Positions 10,501 to 16,293 of a DNA stretch of 64,000 nucleotides are shown piece by piece. Source of the DNA: CAZTVF01 sp964616985 (GTDB lineage: Bacteria > Planctomycetota > Phycisphaerae > SM23-33). The notes below the pieces were generated by a model. It worked only from the letters and a program-made list of their open reading frames with translations, was not told where the DNA came from and ran no database searches. The translations under genes and the position numbers were made by a program. Numbering within the stretch: the stretch's first letter is position 1; every line of letters starts with the position of its first letter. The stretch lies in contig CAZTVF010000009.1 in assembly GCA_964616985.1 (NCBI GenBank), positions 1 through 64,000 of the forward strand, read 5' to 3'.

Positions 10501-10903
10501 GCTGAAGGACCTGCCCAAGGACAAGAGCGTGCTGACGTTCGACCTGCCGGCGAAGTTCACCAACAGCAACGTGATGGTCGAGGTCGTCGCCGGCGGGCAG
10601 ACCAAGGCCCAGGCGTACTTCGCCAATTCGCTGGCGGTGCAGGTGATCGAGAATTACGGCCAGGTGAAGGTCTCGCACGAGAAGACCGGCGCGGCGATGG
10701 CGAAGGTGTACGTGAAGACCTACGCCCGCATGAAAGACGGCAGCGTGAAGTTTTACAAGGACGGGTACACCGATGTGCGAGGCCGGTTCGAGTACACCTC
10801 GCTGAACACCGACGAACTGGACCAGGTGGACCGCTTCAGCTTGCTGATCCTCAGCGAGACCGACGGCGCCGTCGTCCGCGAAGCCGCCCCGCCGAAGAGG
10901 TAA
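4520..10903 (+). CDS. Giant secreted alpha-2-macroglobulin-like protein without thioester
   Basis: The 2127-residue protein starts at an ATG with AAAGGAG at about 4508-4514 and a clear signal peptide (residues 1-25, ending SVAAA). After a helical region, residues from about 420 onward are beta-rich, with stretches such as WFAGEEAVSLDVFVKN and GKKVDNARLYLGGHEYLADK that look like macroglobulin MG domains. A Gly/Ala/Pro linker (about 1358-1375) and a charged helix (to about 1430) divide the protein. The second half has a beta region with VVITNPTSARQRIDLLL (about 1590), a helical repeat region and a final beta domain. The thioester motif CGEQ of protease-trapping homologues is absent, so a covalent trap is unlikely. 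A periplasmic or surface structural or protease-binding role is inferred only. In-frame codons upstream of 4520 fall in repeats and were excluded. Confidence 0.55.
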   Translation: MKRVMSMVLLAAGLASAFFTPSVAAAGEVGFVEDFALSADRAAALKQLVPGTDEYYYYNALHLQNTGDFAGVDGILKQWIERRKGRNAMIEEIECRQALLRYDKDPKASLDFITRRLGVQFNHQREVLGAKTNLPTKLDDKAIAYETLLQRALANNSQTVDGLEPAALEALAASKLEGDRRRALLSKLTRPDVPGLVQLVVDDLKYRNSGGFGSLPIHSQMLQSQLDELLKLMPELLKETRFINAYLPKLRPGVGVDWQHDAKERQAYLDRLQGFVSQLVPAHNSLKACVLYHRLVHDAALGVYDKDRFMAYIQLPRSVSYLSKWFNEQEDRRRWMADLNADFLPVTQLPRVASDEALVRNYLQHFFLTEDTYEPYAQWINDLYLKDLFAETKIVNGLGDAEKLASMLDPQRFRALKDRVDIDFALTNKAWFAGEEAVSLDVFVKNVPSLIVKVYQVNTLNFYRAGLKEVDTDINLDGLVANEEVTNDYKDVAPLLRVKRTFEFKGLNKPGTYVIEFIGNGAASRALVRKGRLTHLVHTGSAGQVFTILDEAGKKVDNARLYLGGHEYLADKDGSITVPFSTAPGQQTVVLSAGEVHSLAVFDHQAERYVLDAGFHVERESLLRRKKATLIIRPVLKINGALADLSILQNVKLMMNSVDLDNIASSREVPDFKLSLDKESTCEFQVPERLAQISFVLRAQVRSLSQAKDMDVADSKSFTLNQIDRTEKVDDLFLVRSDAGWAVDMLGKNGEARGGRPGNFEFKHRLFTQSVHASLQTDEQGRVTLGALGDIDWLSATTTDGVSHRWTVPADRCSYLANVNGRVGEAIQIPYMGTAREVTAAEFSLLSTNGGTFIDDYIKSLKLVDGVLVLDKLPEGDYSLLIKSQGTRIDVRVTNGPVVENFAVGAVRRLEIINPRPLQIASVDTAADTIAVKLVNASAITRVHVAAVRFQPEYFIFGDLAIEALEPKMGAVTKLDSAYVVGRNIGDEYRYILDRKYAVKFPGNMLARAGLLLNPWAISKTQTGEQVAARGGLFGAAGAPSPSLSHSLEKMRSAYPQLVLGMSSDLDFLAAPAAVLANLQPDKNGVVTINRKDLGDHQYIQVIAVDPLNTVYRQVALTEAKLQRQDQRLMATALDPAKHLAEQKQITLVDKGQKFVVPDISASGVEAYDSLAKVYTFYSTISNDPTLREFAFIVTWDKLTPEQKREKYSKYACHELNFFLSRKDAEFFAKAVQPYLKNKKDKTFMDRFLVNEDLAGYLQPWEFERLNMAERALLGQRIAEQQAAMARHEKDVYDLLPVDLERFNFLFKTALKAGSLESTVTFAVGDTMQMDGKLVSSDMATFRKNGDGTLLINGSAFKGGGGAGGAGPAPGAPLTSPAADKKETEMLEKKMEQRAAAKQDDLGDRDRLSEAPADAERQAKKISGEAAKRKEARQLYRQVDKTEEWVENNYYHLPIERQDATLITPSAFWRDFAAAPAGKPFLSTNLAEASRNFSEMMFALAVLDLPMASPKSDVEFKDAQMTLTPGGPAVIYHKEIKDAQPAPEKTPILVSQNFFRLSDRYRYENNERFDKYVTEEFLTAVVYGAQVVITNPTSARQRIDLLLQIPKGAMPVMGSQATRGVYMDLQPFSTATFEYYFYFPQAGDFDHFPVHVGKNDKLLAYAEAVKFKVVVEPTKIDRASWDYISQNATDEELLTYLKDNNINRLNLERIAYRMKNAEFFKAAIALLDSRHVYNHTLWSYGLQHNVLPAIRQYLQHADSFVAGCGAYIDSKPLTINPVERRAYQHMEYAPLVNARAHKLGKGRQIVNDRLFQQYGRLMKILTYRPQLDNDDLMAVTYYMLLQDRVEEGLGFFARVDAKKLPTALQYDYFTAYTAFYRQDLKAAGEAAAKYKDYPVDRWQKLFADVQNQIAEAASGAAKVSDKDDRTQGQTQLAATDTSFELTVEARKVTVKYQNLASAQVNYYLMDVELLFSRNPFVQQYGNQFAFIRPNETAVLKDLPKDKSVLTFDLPAKFTNSNVMVEVVAGGQTKAQAYFANSLAVQVIENYGQVKVSHEKTGAAMAKVYVKTYARMKDGSVKFYKDGYTDVRGRFEYTSLNTDELDQVDRFSLLILSETDGAVVREAAPPKR

Positions 10904-10910
10904 CGGATTT

Positions 10911-10950
10911 AACCACAAAGGACACGAAGAGCACAAAGAAGAGAAACAGG
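10911..10950. repeat. CACAAAGGACACGAAG-type A/G-rich repeat
   Basis: Starting 7 bp after a stop codon, this purine-rich stretch (AACCACAAAGGACACGAAG, then AGCACAAAGAAGAG) belongs to the same word family as the CACAGAGAACACA repeats at 24243-24500 and the CCGCAGAGA repeats at 39265-39408. Such sequences directly after genes are recurrent in this window. Confidence 0.6.
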
Positions 10951-10956
10951 TGGTAA

Positions 10957-10983
10957 GGGTGGCGGCCTTCCCAGGCCGCCGCC
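10957..10983. repeat. GGTGGCGGCCTTCCCAGGCC repeat, single copy
   Basis: A 27-bp GC-rich unit identical over its length to 13891-13917 and to both arms of the inverted repeat at 34244-34313. It contains an internal GGCGGCCT/AGGCCGCC dyad and could form a small hairpin by itself. Confidence 0.85.
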
Positions 10984-10985
10984 CG

Positions 10986-11058
10986 TCGGCGGGAAAGACC
11001 AATGACAAGCCCAAGGAACCAGCCGAGTCGGTGCCACCCCCAAACTTGTTTGGGGGTG
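10986..11058. repeat. Composite repeat ending in the GGTGCCACCCCCAAAC palindrome
   Basis: GGCGGGAAAGACCAATGACA, then AGCCCAAGGAACCAGCC, then GTCGGTGCCACC, closing with the full palindrome CACCCCCAAAC-TT-GTTTGGGGGTG at 11035-11058. A second, nearly identical copy begins at about 11131 with a CCCGCCTTCGGCGGG-type hairpin. It matches the reverse complement of the tandem units at 4113-4362. Confidence 0.85.
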
Positions 11059-11186
11059 CGAAGGCGGCACCGAGTTCATCTCCATAACACGAGTAAATAG
11101 AACACAATCGCTGCATATGTCTCCGCAACCCCGCCTTCGGCGGGAATGACCATGACAAATGACAAGCCCAAGGAACCAGCCAAGTC

Positions 11187-11656
11187 GGTGCCACCCCCAA
11201 ACTCGTGGTTCATCACCGAATTCCGGGGAAGGCGACCCGCGTCCCGGGCCCGACGCCTGCGTCGCCCAGCCCTTGGGGTAGGGTGGGCAGGGCTTGCCCA
11301 CCATCCCGCCCGATTGATCCACCCGGACGCTTTATGCCTCTTTGCGGGCGGGGTCGCGTGCGTCACGCGCGGAGCCCGCCGGCGACGGTCGCGCTGAGAA
11401 GCAGCGAACCGCAGAACTCCGAACACTGAACAGCAGAACTCCGAAGGGAAAGACCCCCGATCTACAGTCTTTCACTTCGATATTCGAAATTCCTTGTTCT
11501 GCGGTTCTGCTGTTCGCTGCTTCTTCGCCCCCAGCGCATAGACCGTCATGATGAATGGGGCACGTTGGATGGTGGGCATGCCTGCCCACCCTACGGGGCA
11601 TCGCTTTCTCGTCCCCGATAGTCCGTGATGAACCAAACGAGTTTGGGGGTGGCACC
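11187..11656. repeat. Three-level nested inverted repeat
   Basis: Outer arms: GGTGCCACCCCCAAACTCGT plus GGTTCATCAC (11187-11216), against its reverse complement at 11625-11656 with only a 2-nt indel. Middle arms: GTAGGGTGGGCAGG...CCACCATCC (11278-11306 against 11567-11594). Inner arms: GAAGCAGCGAAC-CGCAGAAC (11398-11417 against about 11504-11523). The outer and inner words occur in other contexts or belong to obvious repeat types, so this reads as palindromes lodged inside other palindromes. No convincing gene lies inside. Confidence 0.85.
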
Positions 11657-11692
11657 GCGTGTGATGCTCATCATCTGCGGGCTATGTGCCTG

Positions 11693-11698
11693 TATAAT
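11693..11698 (+). promoter_or_regulatory. Perfect TATAAT -10 box, probably leaderless
   Basis: TATAAT ends only 7 nt before the ATG at 11706. Transcription from it would start at or next to the start codon, and no Shine-Dalgarno sequence is present, so a leaderless mRNA is likely. No good -35 box is seen 16-18 bp upstream. Confidence 0.45.
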
Positions 11699-11705
11699 CC
11701 CGATC

Positions 11706-12449
11706 ATGGCACTCACCGAACGCCTCACCGAAATCGTTGGCGACTTTGCGAAACGAAAGTCGCTGTCATTGCGCGATCTGATCGTGCACGCCCCGGACTG
11801 CTGGAACGTCCGCGTCGCATTCGCCGCCGATGGCCTGGGCCGGTTTGGCATTCGCAACCTGGCGGCCGGAGATGGCAAGGCCATGCACGAGTTCGGCCGC
11901 TCGCTGGGCGATCGCGCCAAGGAGCTCTTCGCGCCGTACCCGTGGAACGAGGCGGCGAATCTCGATGCCGCCTTCGCCGCGGCCATCGGGCAATCGACCG
12001 CGCGGGTGGATGCATCGTACCTGCTGGAGCATGAGGGGCGCGCGATCGACCACTTCTTCCTGTGGAAGGCCGGCGGCAACCCGCAGACGCAGGCGGCGGG
12101 GCTGGAGATTCCCGAACTCGGCGTCGCCATCGCCGACGCCTGGCAGGGCCGCGGCCTGGGCGGCCTGGCCGTGCGCGTGCTGCAGGCCGTCGCTCACGAC
12201 CTCGGCTGCGACGCGATCGAACTGACGACCGCCACCTTCAACGACGCCGGCTGGGGCACCTACCAGCGGGCCGGCTTCGAGTACGTCGGTATCCTGCGGA
12301 TTCCGCTGGGCGTGGACGTGACGGCGGCCGAGGCCGGCGAGGTGCACGCCACCGCCTTCCGCGACGAGCGCCAGATGGTCTACTGCATCAACGCCGCCAC
12401 GCGCCCACGCGTCCTGGAGTACCTCGCCGCCAAACGCGCGAAGGCGTGA
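11706..12449 (+). CDS. GNAT-family N-acetyltransferase
   Basis: The 247-residue product has a C-terminal acetyl-CoA-binding fold. AIADAWQGRGLGGLAVRVL (about 139-157) carries the (Q/R)xxGxG/A pyrophosphate loop, and NDAGWGTYQRAGFEYVG is the usual beta6-alpha4 ending. GNAT enzymes transfer acetyl groups to amines of small molecules or proteins; the substrate here is unknown. The first 90 residues are not typical of the family and may recognise substrate. An in-frame start at 11625 exists but lies in repeat sequence, and TATAAT sits just before the chosen ATG. Confidence 0.8.
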   Translation: MALTERLTEIVGDFAKRKSLSLRDLIVHAPDCWNVRVAFAADGLGRFGIRNLAAGDGKAMHEFGRSLGDRAKELFAPYPWNEAANLDAAFAAAIGQSTARVDASYLLEHEGRAIDHFFLWKAGGNPQTQAAGLEIPELGVAIADAWQGRGLGGLAVRVLQAVAHDLGCDAIELTTATFNDAGWGTYQRAGFEYVGILRIPLGVDVTAAEAGEVHATAFRDERQMVYCINAATRPRVLEYLAAKRAKA

Positions 12450-12549
12450 CGGGCGGACACGTTTTGGGGGAAACAAGCCGCCGCGAGGCGGGTTCAATGT
12501 GAATCGCACTGTGATACCGTGTCCGTTTCCGTTTCAGCAAGGAAGACGT

Positions 12550-13857
12550 ATGTCGAAACTCGTTCGCTCGTTGGCGTTGTGTGTGATGGCGGCGGTTCTT
12601 CTCGGCGGCTCTGCAGCGCAGGCGGGCTCGCGGCCGGTCGTGGCGATAGTCCAGGGCGACGACGCCAACGTGATGGTCGCCCAGGCCATCGAACTCGTCG
12701 GCGGGCTCAAGGGCATCGTGAAGGACGGCGACCGCGTCGTCATCAAGCCCAACCTCACGTTCTACAACAAGGACAAGGGCATCGTGCCCGGCATGACCAC
12801 CGACGTCCGCGTGGCCGCCGCCCTGGTCGCGGCGCTGCGGAAGAGCGCCAACTGCCAGGTCACCATCGCCGAGTCCAGCGGCGGCAGCACACGGGACATG
12901 TACAAGGCGTACGGCTACGACAAGTTCGCCGCCGAGGCCAACGTGCCGCTGCTGGACCTCAAGGAAGAGCCCCGCGTGCACGTCGAGCGGGAAGGCATGG
13001 CCTACCCTGCATACGAATTCCCCAAGCCCGTGAAGGACGCCGACGTCTTCATTAACATGCCCGTCCTCAAGACGCACCAGCTCACCGGCATCAGCGTGGG
13101 CATGAAGAATCTCTACGGCCTGCTGGACGGCAGCCGCACCGGCATGCACGAGAAGGCCGACAACGTCCTGAGCGACATGGCCGCGATCCGCCACAACGAC
13201 CTCATCGTTGTCGACGGCCTGGCGGGCATGGAAGGGCAGGGCCCGCTGGAAGGTACGCCGGTGAAGATGAACCTGGTGATCGTGGGCACCGACATCGTCG
13301 CCGTCGACGCCGTCGCCACGGCCGTGATGGGCTTCGACCCCGCGCGCCTCCGTCACCTGCAGATCGCCAAGGCCCGCGGCTTGGGCGAGTGCGACCTGTC
13401 GAAGATCGAGATTCGCGGCACGGCGATCGAGAAGGTGGCCGTCCGCTTCAAGCCGCCCGCGGCCTTCCCGTACACCTGCCCCAAGACGAAGGAGCAGGCC
13501 AGGCTGCTTGCCCGCGTGGTGGAACTGGAGACCGAGTACCAGAAGCAGGCCCTGGGAAAGGAGCCACGTCTGGGCCAATCGTTCCGGTCGGACATCCTGA
13601 AGCTCGACCCGGTGAAATACCCGCTGATCTGCTCGCGGCCTTTCAGCGTCGACTTCAGCGATGGCAGCAGCTGGCGGGCGAAGGACCACATGCAGTTCAA
13701 CCTCACGTGCGACGCATTCGAGCGGCCGCTGGTGGTGGAGGAGATCAACCGCTGGCTGGCCGATGCGTCGCCGGTGGAGATCGCGCCGCATGCTTTGCCC
13801 AAGCCGCCCGAGCCGAAATCGAAGCCCGCGATGCAGCCCGCCTCGCGGCCGAAGTAG
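12550..13857 (+). CDS. Secreted DUF362 domain protein
   Basis: The 435-residue product has a signal peptide (1-23, ending AAQAGS) and a DUF362 domain. The hallmarks are VVIKPNLTFYN near residue 60 and NMPVLKTHQLTGISVGMKNL near 165, followed by DGLAGMEGQGPLEGTP. DUF362 proteins are often found with ferredoxins and may bind Fe-S clusters, but this copy has few cysteines and its role is unknown. AAGGAAG at 12539-12545 supports this ATG over an in-frame one at 12499. The C-terminus ends in a Pro/Lys-rich tail. Confidence 0.8.
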   Translation: MSKLVRSLALCVMAAVLLGGSAAQAGSRPVVAIVQGDDANVMVAQAIELVGGLKGIVKDGDRVVIKPNLTFYNKDKGIVPGMTTDVRVAAALVAALRKSANCQVTIAESSGGSTRDMYKAYGYDKFAAEANVPLLDLKEEPRVHVEREGMAYPAYEFPKPVKDADVFINMPVLKTHQLTGISVGMKNLYGLLDGSRTGMHEKADNVLSDMAAIRHNDLIVVDGLAGMEGQGPLEGTPVKMNLVIVGTDIVAVDAVATAVMGFDPARLRHLQIAKARGLGECDLSKIEIRGTAIEKVAVRFKPPAAFPYTCPKTKEQARLLARVVELETEYQKQALGKEPRLGQSFRSDILKLDPVKYPLICSRPFSVDFSDGSSWRAKDHMQFNLTCDAFERPLVVEEINRWLADASPVEIAPHALPKPPEPKSKPAMQPASRPK

Positions 13858-13890
13858 GTGGTGGGGAGGTAACGCCGCCGGCCGCGAAAG

Positions 13891-13917
13891 GGGTGGCGGC
13901 CTTCCCAGGCCGCCGCC
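13891..13917. repeat. GGTGGCGGCCTTCCCAGGCC repeat, single copy
   Basis: Same 27-bp unit as at 10957-10983 and in the arms of 34244-34313. It lies 33 bp after the DUF362 stop codon. Confidence 0.85.
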
Positions 13918-13938
13918 GGCACGCGTGGCATGGGAGAG

Positions 13939-14012
13939 GCCACGGGCGAGACGCCCGTGGGACGCGCGGGCAAGATGCCCGTGCTACGGGGGAGGGGCGA
14001 GATGGCCGTGCC
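13939..14012. repeat. Degenerate tandem of GGGCGAGACGCCCGTG units
   Basis: Three degenerate copies follow each other: GGGCGAGACGCCCGTGG, GGGCAAGATGCCCGTGCTAC and GGGCGAGATGGCCGTGCCA. A further copy, GGGCGAGACGCCCGTGCTAC, lies at 40035-40054. Each unit has a GGGC/GCCC dyad. Confidence 0.75.
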
Positions 14013-14029
14013 AGGGGCGTCGCACCGGC

Positions 14030-14058
14030 TTGTCAAAAGCATCACGATGTGATAATCA
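14030..14058 (+). promoter_or_regulatory. Candidate promoter of the glycosidase-like gene
   Basis: TTGTCA (14030-14035) is followed, 17 bp later, by TAATCA (14053-14058), or 15 bp later by GATAAT (14051-14056). The start codon is about 60 bp downstream. The local AT content is high for this genome. Confidence 0.45.
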
Positions 14059-14115
14059 ATTCGCCCTAACGTTCCCCGGTCGATGGTGGTGCATAGTTCG
14101 TATCCAGGAAGAAAC

Positions 14116-16194
14116 ATGACTGATAATGTGTTGCCGTTGCAGGCCCGGATCGTTCCGACGTCCGACGTATCCCAACTCCAGTTCGCCCGCCAGGAGCTCC
14201 AGCGGTTCCTGGCCGCGGGCGGCATCTCGCAGGCCGTGGCCGAGGGGCCCGCGTGGGTGATCGAGCTGCGGGTGGAGGCCACGCTGCCGGCCGGGGCCTT
14301 CGCCGTCCGCCGTGAGCGTCGCGGCGCGGATATCCACGTCACGCTCGCCGGCCACGACGCCACCTGCGTTCTGCATGCCGCCTACACGATGCTCGAGGGG
14401 GCGGGCTGGCGTTTCGAGATCAGCGGCCCGGTGCTGCCCGCGGGCCTGGCGATGGACCGCCTGGCCGAAGGCGATACGCTCATCACGCCCGCGGTGCTGC
14501 GCCGCGGCATCCGCCAGCATATCAACTTCGTGATGGACATCTCCAGCTACCGCCTCGAAGGGGCGAAGGAGTACATGCGGAACCTCGCCCGCATGCGGTT
14601 CAACCACATCACCTTCCACAGCTACACCAACTTCTGGTTCGAGGCCGCCCTGGAGGACAAGCCCATCCTCGCCGGCGGCTTCTTCTACGGCGTCCGCTAC
14701 GACATCCCCGCCGACGGCATCGTCCGCCAGCACATCCGCGACAACCAGCGGGTCTTCTGCATCCCCGAGATCGAGCCCGCCTACGACGACCCCAGGGAGA
14801 AGAGCCGCCTCGCCGTCGCGTGGCTGGCGGAGCTGATCGCCGAGAGCAAGCGCCTGGGCTTCGGGGTGCAGTTCTCGTTCGAGCCCCGAAACACGCCGAT
14901 GGCCTCGTCGCTGAAGATCTGCGACGCGATCCTGCAGCAGTATCCGCAGATCGACGAGCTGGAGATCATCACCAACGAGACGGGCGGCTGGGGCGCGCCC
15001 TCCCCGGTTGACGACGTCCGCCAGGCCATCGCCAAGTACTTCGGCCAGGCCGTCGCGATGGAGCCCGCCGTGGCGAAGTTCATCATTGAAGGCCAGCGGG
15101 ATATGGCCGCCTATTTCGCCGACCTCGGGCACAACATCCAGCTCGTGAACGAACTGCAGAAGCACTGGCGAGGCCGCCGCGCGCCCAAGGTCAGCTGCGG
15201 CATCTACTGCGGCGTGCAGCCTTACCTTCAGTTGTCGGTGATGCTGATGCGGCGGTTCCTGCCGGCGGGCGCGGACTTCGCGATCCTGTCCGGTCACGGC
15301 AGCCGGCGGGTGGCGAACAACATCGCCATCGCAGGCCTGACCACCGAGGACTGGCGGCGGACGATGGTGTACAGCTGGCTGGAATTCGACGGCCTGATGT
15401 ACCTGCAGCAGAACGCGGTGCAGGGCATCCGCCGCGTGCTGGAGGGCGTGCGCGACACCGCGGGCCTGGGCAACCTGGGCGGCATCGCGTTCAACCACTG
15501 GCGCACGGCCGAGAATTGCACGGTCGCCCGCTACGCCGCCGAGGCGACGATCGAAGGCCCCATCGACGAGCGGGCGTTCTACCTTCGCTACGCGGCGGCC
15601 CTGGGCGTGGGCGCCCCCGAAGCGTACGCACAGGCGATGGCGGAGATCGACGAGGCCGACTGGCGCGCGACCGAGGACATGCCCAACGCAGGCTTCTGCG
15701 CCGGGTGGGGCGCCAACGATATGGCCCAGCTTGTGTGGCAGTCCCCGAGCAACGCCGCAAAGGTGCGGGCGCGGTATGAGACGGCGCTGGACCTGCTGCG
15801 GCAGTGCGCTGCGGGCACGCAGTCAGCGGCTGGGCGCGCGTACCTGGCCACGCTGGACAACCGCATCCGCTGCACGATCCTCTACGTCCGGGCGATCGAG
15901 AAGGGCGCCGAGCTGGTCCCGCTGTGCCAGGGGCGGACGGCCGAGCAGTTCACGCCGGCCGAGCGGAACCAGATCGCGGCAATCTGCGAGCACGCGTGTG
16001 CCAATCTTGATGCATACATGAAGCTCCATGCCACGCTGCTGCCCGACCGCGGCAGCGAGGGCACGCTGATCAGCCTGCATTACTACACGGCCGCGTTCTT
16101 TCGCCGCCTCCGCAAGAACTGGGGCGGCGTCGGCGAGGACGTGCCCGTCCGCGCCACCGGTGAAGACCCGCCGCTGCCGATCATGGTGCAGTAG
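14116..16194 (+). CDS. Glycoside hydrolase-like protein (GH20/GH67-type fold), cytoplasmic
   Basis: The 692-residue protein has no signal peptide. Residues 1-110 look like the alpha/beta domain that precedes the barrel in GH20, GH67 and related enzymes (FARQELQRFLAAGG, then TLAGHDATCVLHAAYTMLEG). A likely TIM barrel follows, with MRFNHITFHSYTNFWFEA, FCIPEIEPAYDD and IITNETGGWG. The final 200 residues are helical. A polysaccharide- or glucuronide-processing role is inferred from the architecture; no family-specific catalytic pair can be assigned with confidence. AGGAAG upstream of 14116 supports the start. DUF4838-like proteins are an alternative label. Confidence 0.5.
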   Translation: MTDNVLPLQARIVPTSDVSQLQFARQELQRFLAAGGISQAVAEGPAWVIELRVEATLPAGAFAVRRERRGADIHVTLAGHDATCVLHAAYTMLEGAGWRFEISGPVLPAGLAMDRLAEGDTLITPAVLRRGIRQHINFVMDISSYRLEGAKEYMRNLARMRFNHITFHSYTNFWFEAALEDKPILAGGFFYGVRYDIPADGIVRQHIRDNQRVFCIPEIEPAYDDPREKSRLAVAWLAELIAESKRLGFGVQFSFEPRNTPMASSLKICDAILQQYPQIDELEIITNETGGWGAPSPVDDVRQAIAKYFGQAVAMEPAVAKFIIEGQRDMAAYFADLGHNIQLVNELQKHWRGRRAPKVSCGIYCGVQPYLQLSVMLMRRFLPAGADFAILSGHGSRRVANNIAIAGLTTEDWRRTMVYSWLEFDGLMYLQQNAVQGIRRVLEGVRDTAGLGNLGGIAFNHWRTAENCTVARYAAEATIEGPIDERAFYLRYAAALGVGAPEAYAQAMAEIDEADWRATEDMPNAGFCAGWGANDMAQLVWQSPSNAAKVRARYETALDLLRQCAAGTQSAAGRAYLATLDNRIRCTILYVRAIEKGAELVPLCQGRTAEQFTPAERNQIAAICEHACANLDAYMKLHATLLPDRGSEGTLISLHYYTAAFFRRLRKNWGGVGEDVPVRATGEDPPLPIMVQ

Positions 16195-16226
16195 CCTTTT
16201 TCGGTGTGTTCATCCAACGGGCAGGT

Positions 16227-16276
16227 TCGAACAGCGCTAAAAGGCGAGCGATGCCCCGGCGCCGCCACAGGCAGAA
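16227..16276. repeat. Half copy of the GTTCGAACAGCGC element
   Basis: GTTCGAACAGCGCTAAAAGG, CGAGCGATGC and CGGCGCCGCC match the right arm of the inverted repeats at 24326-24394 and 41156-41215. The left arm is missing. The unit sits between two convergent genes. The GTTCGAA word is not part of a tRNA. Confidence 0.75.
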
Positions 16277-16293
16277 CACTATTCCTGGGTGAG

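Noticed and set aside
4424..11200. A 2258-codon open frame on the minus strand opposite the alpha-2-macroglobulin-like gene
   Set aside because: It is the antisense shadow of a GC-rich gene with strong third-position bias, has no ribosome-binding site or domain, and its composition is dominated by His, Arg, Leu and Val.
16227..16276. tRNA-like GTTCGAA T-loop words here and at about 24366
   Set aside because: The words belong to an interspersed repeat; no acceptor stem, anticodon arm or CCA context can be drawn.
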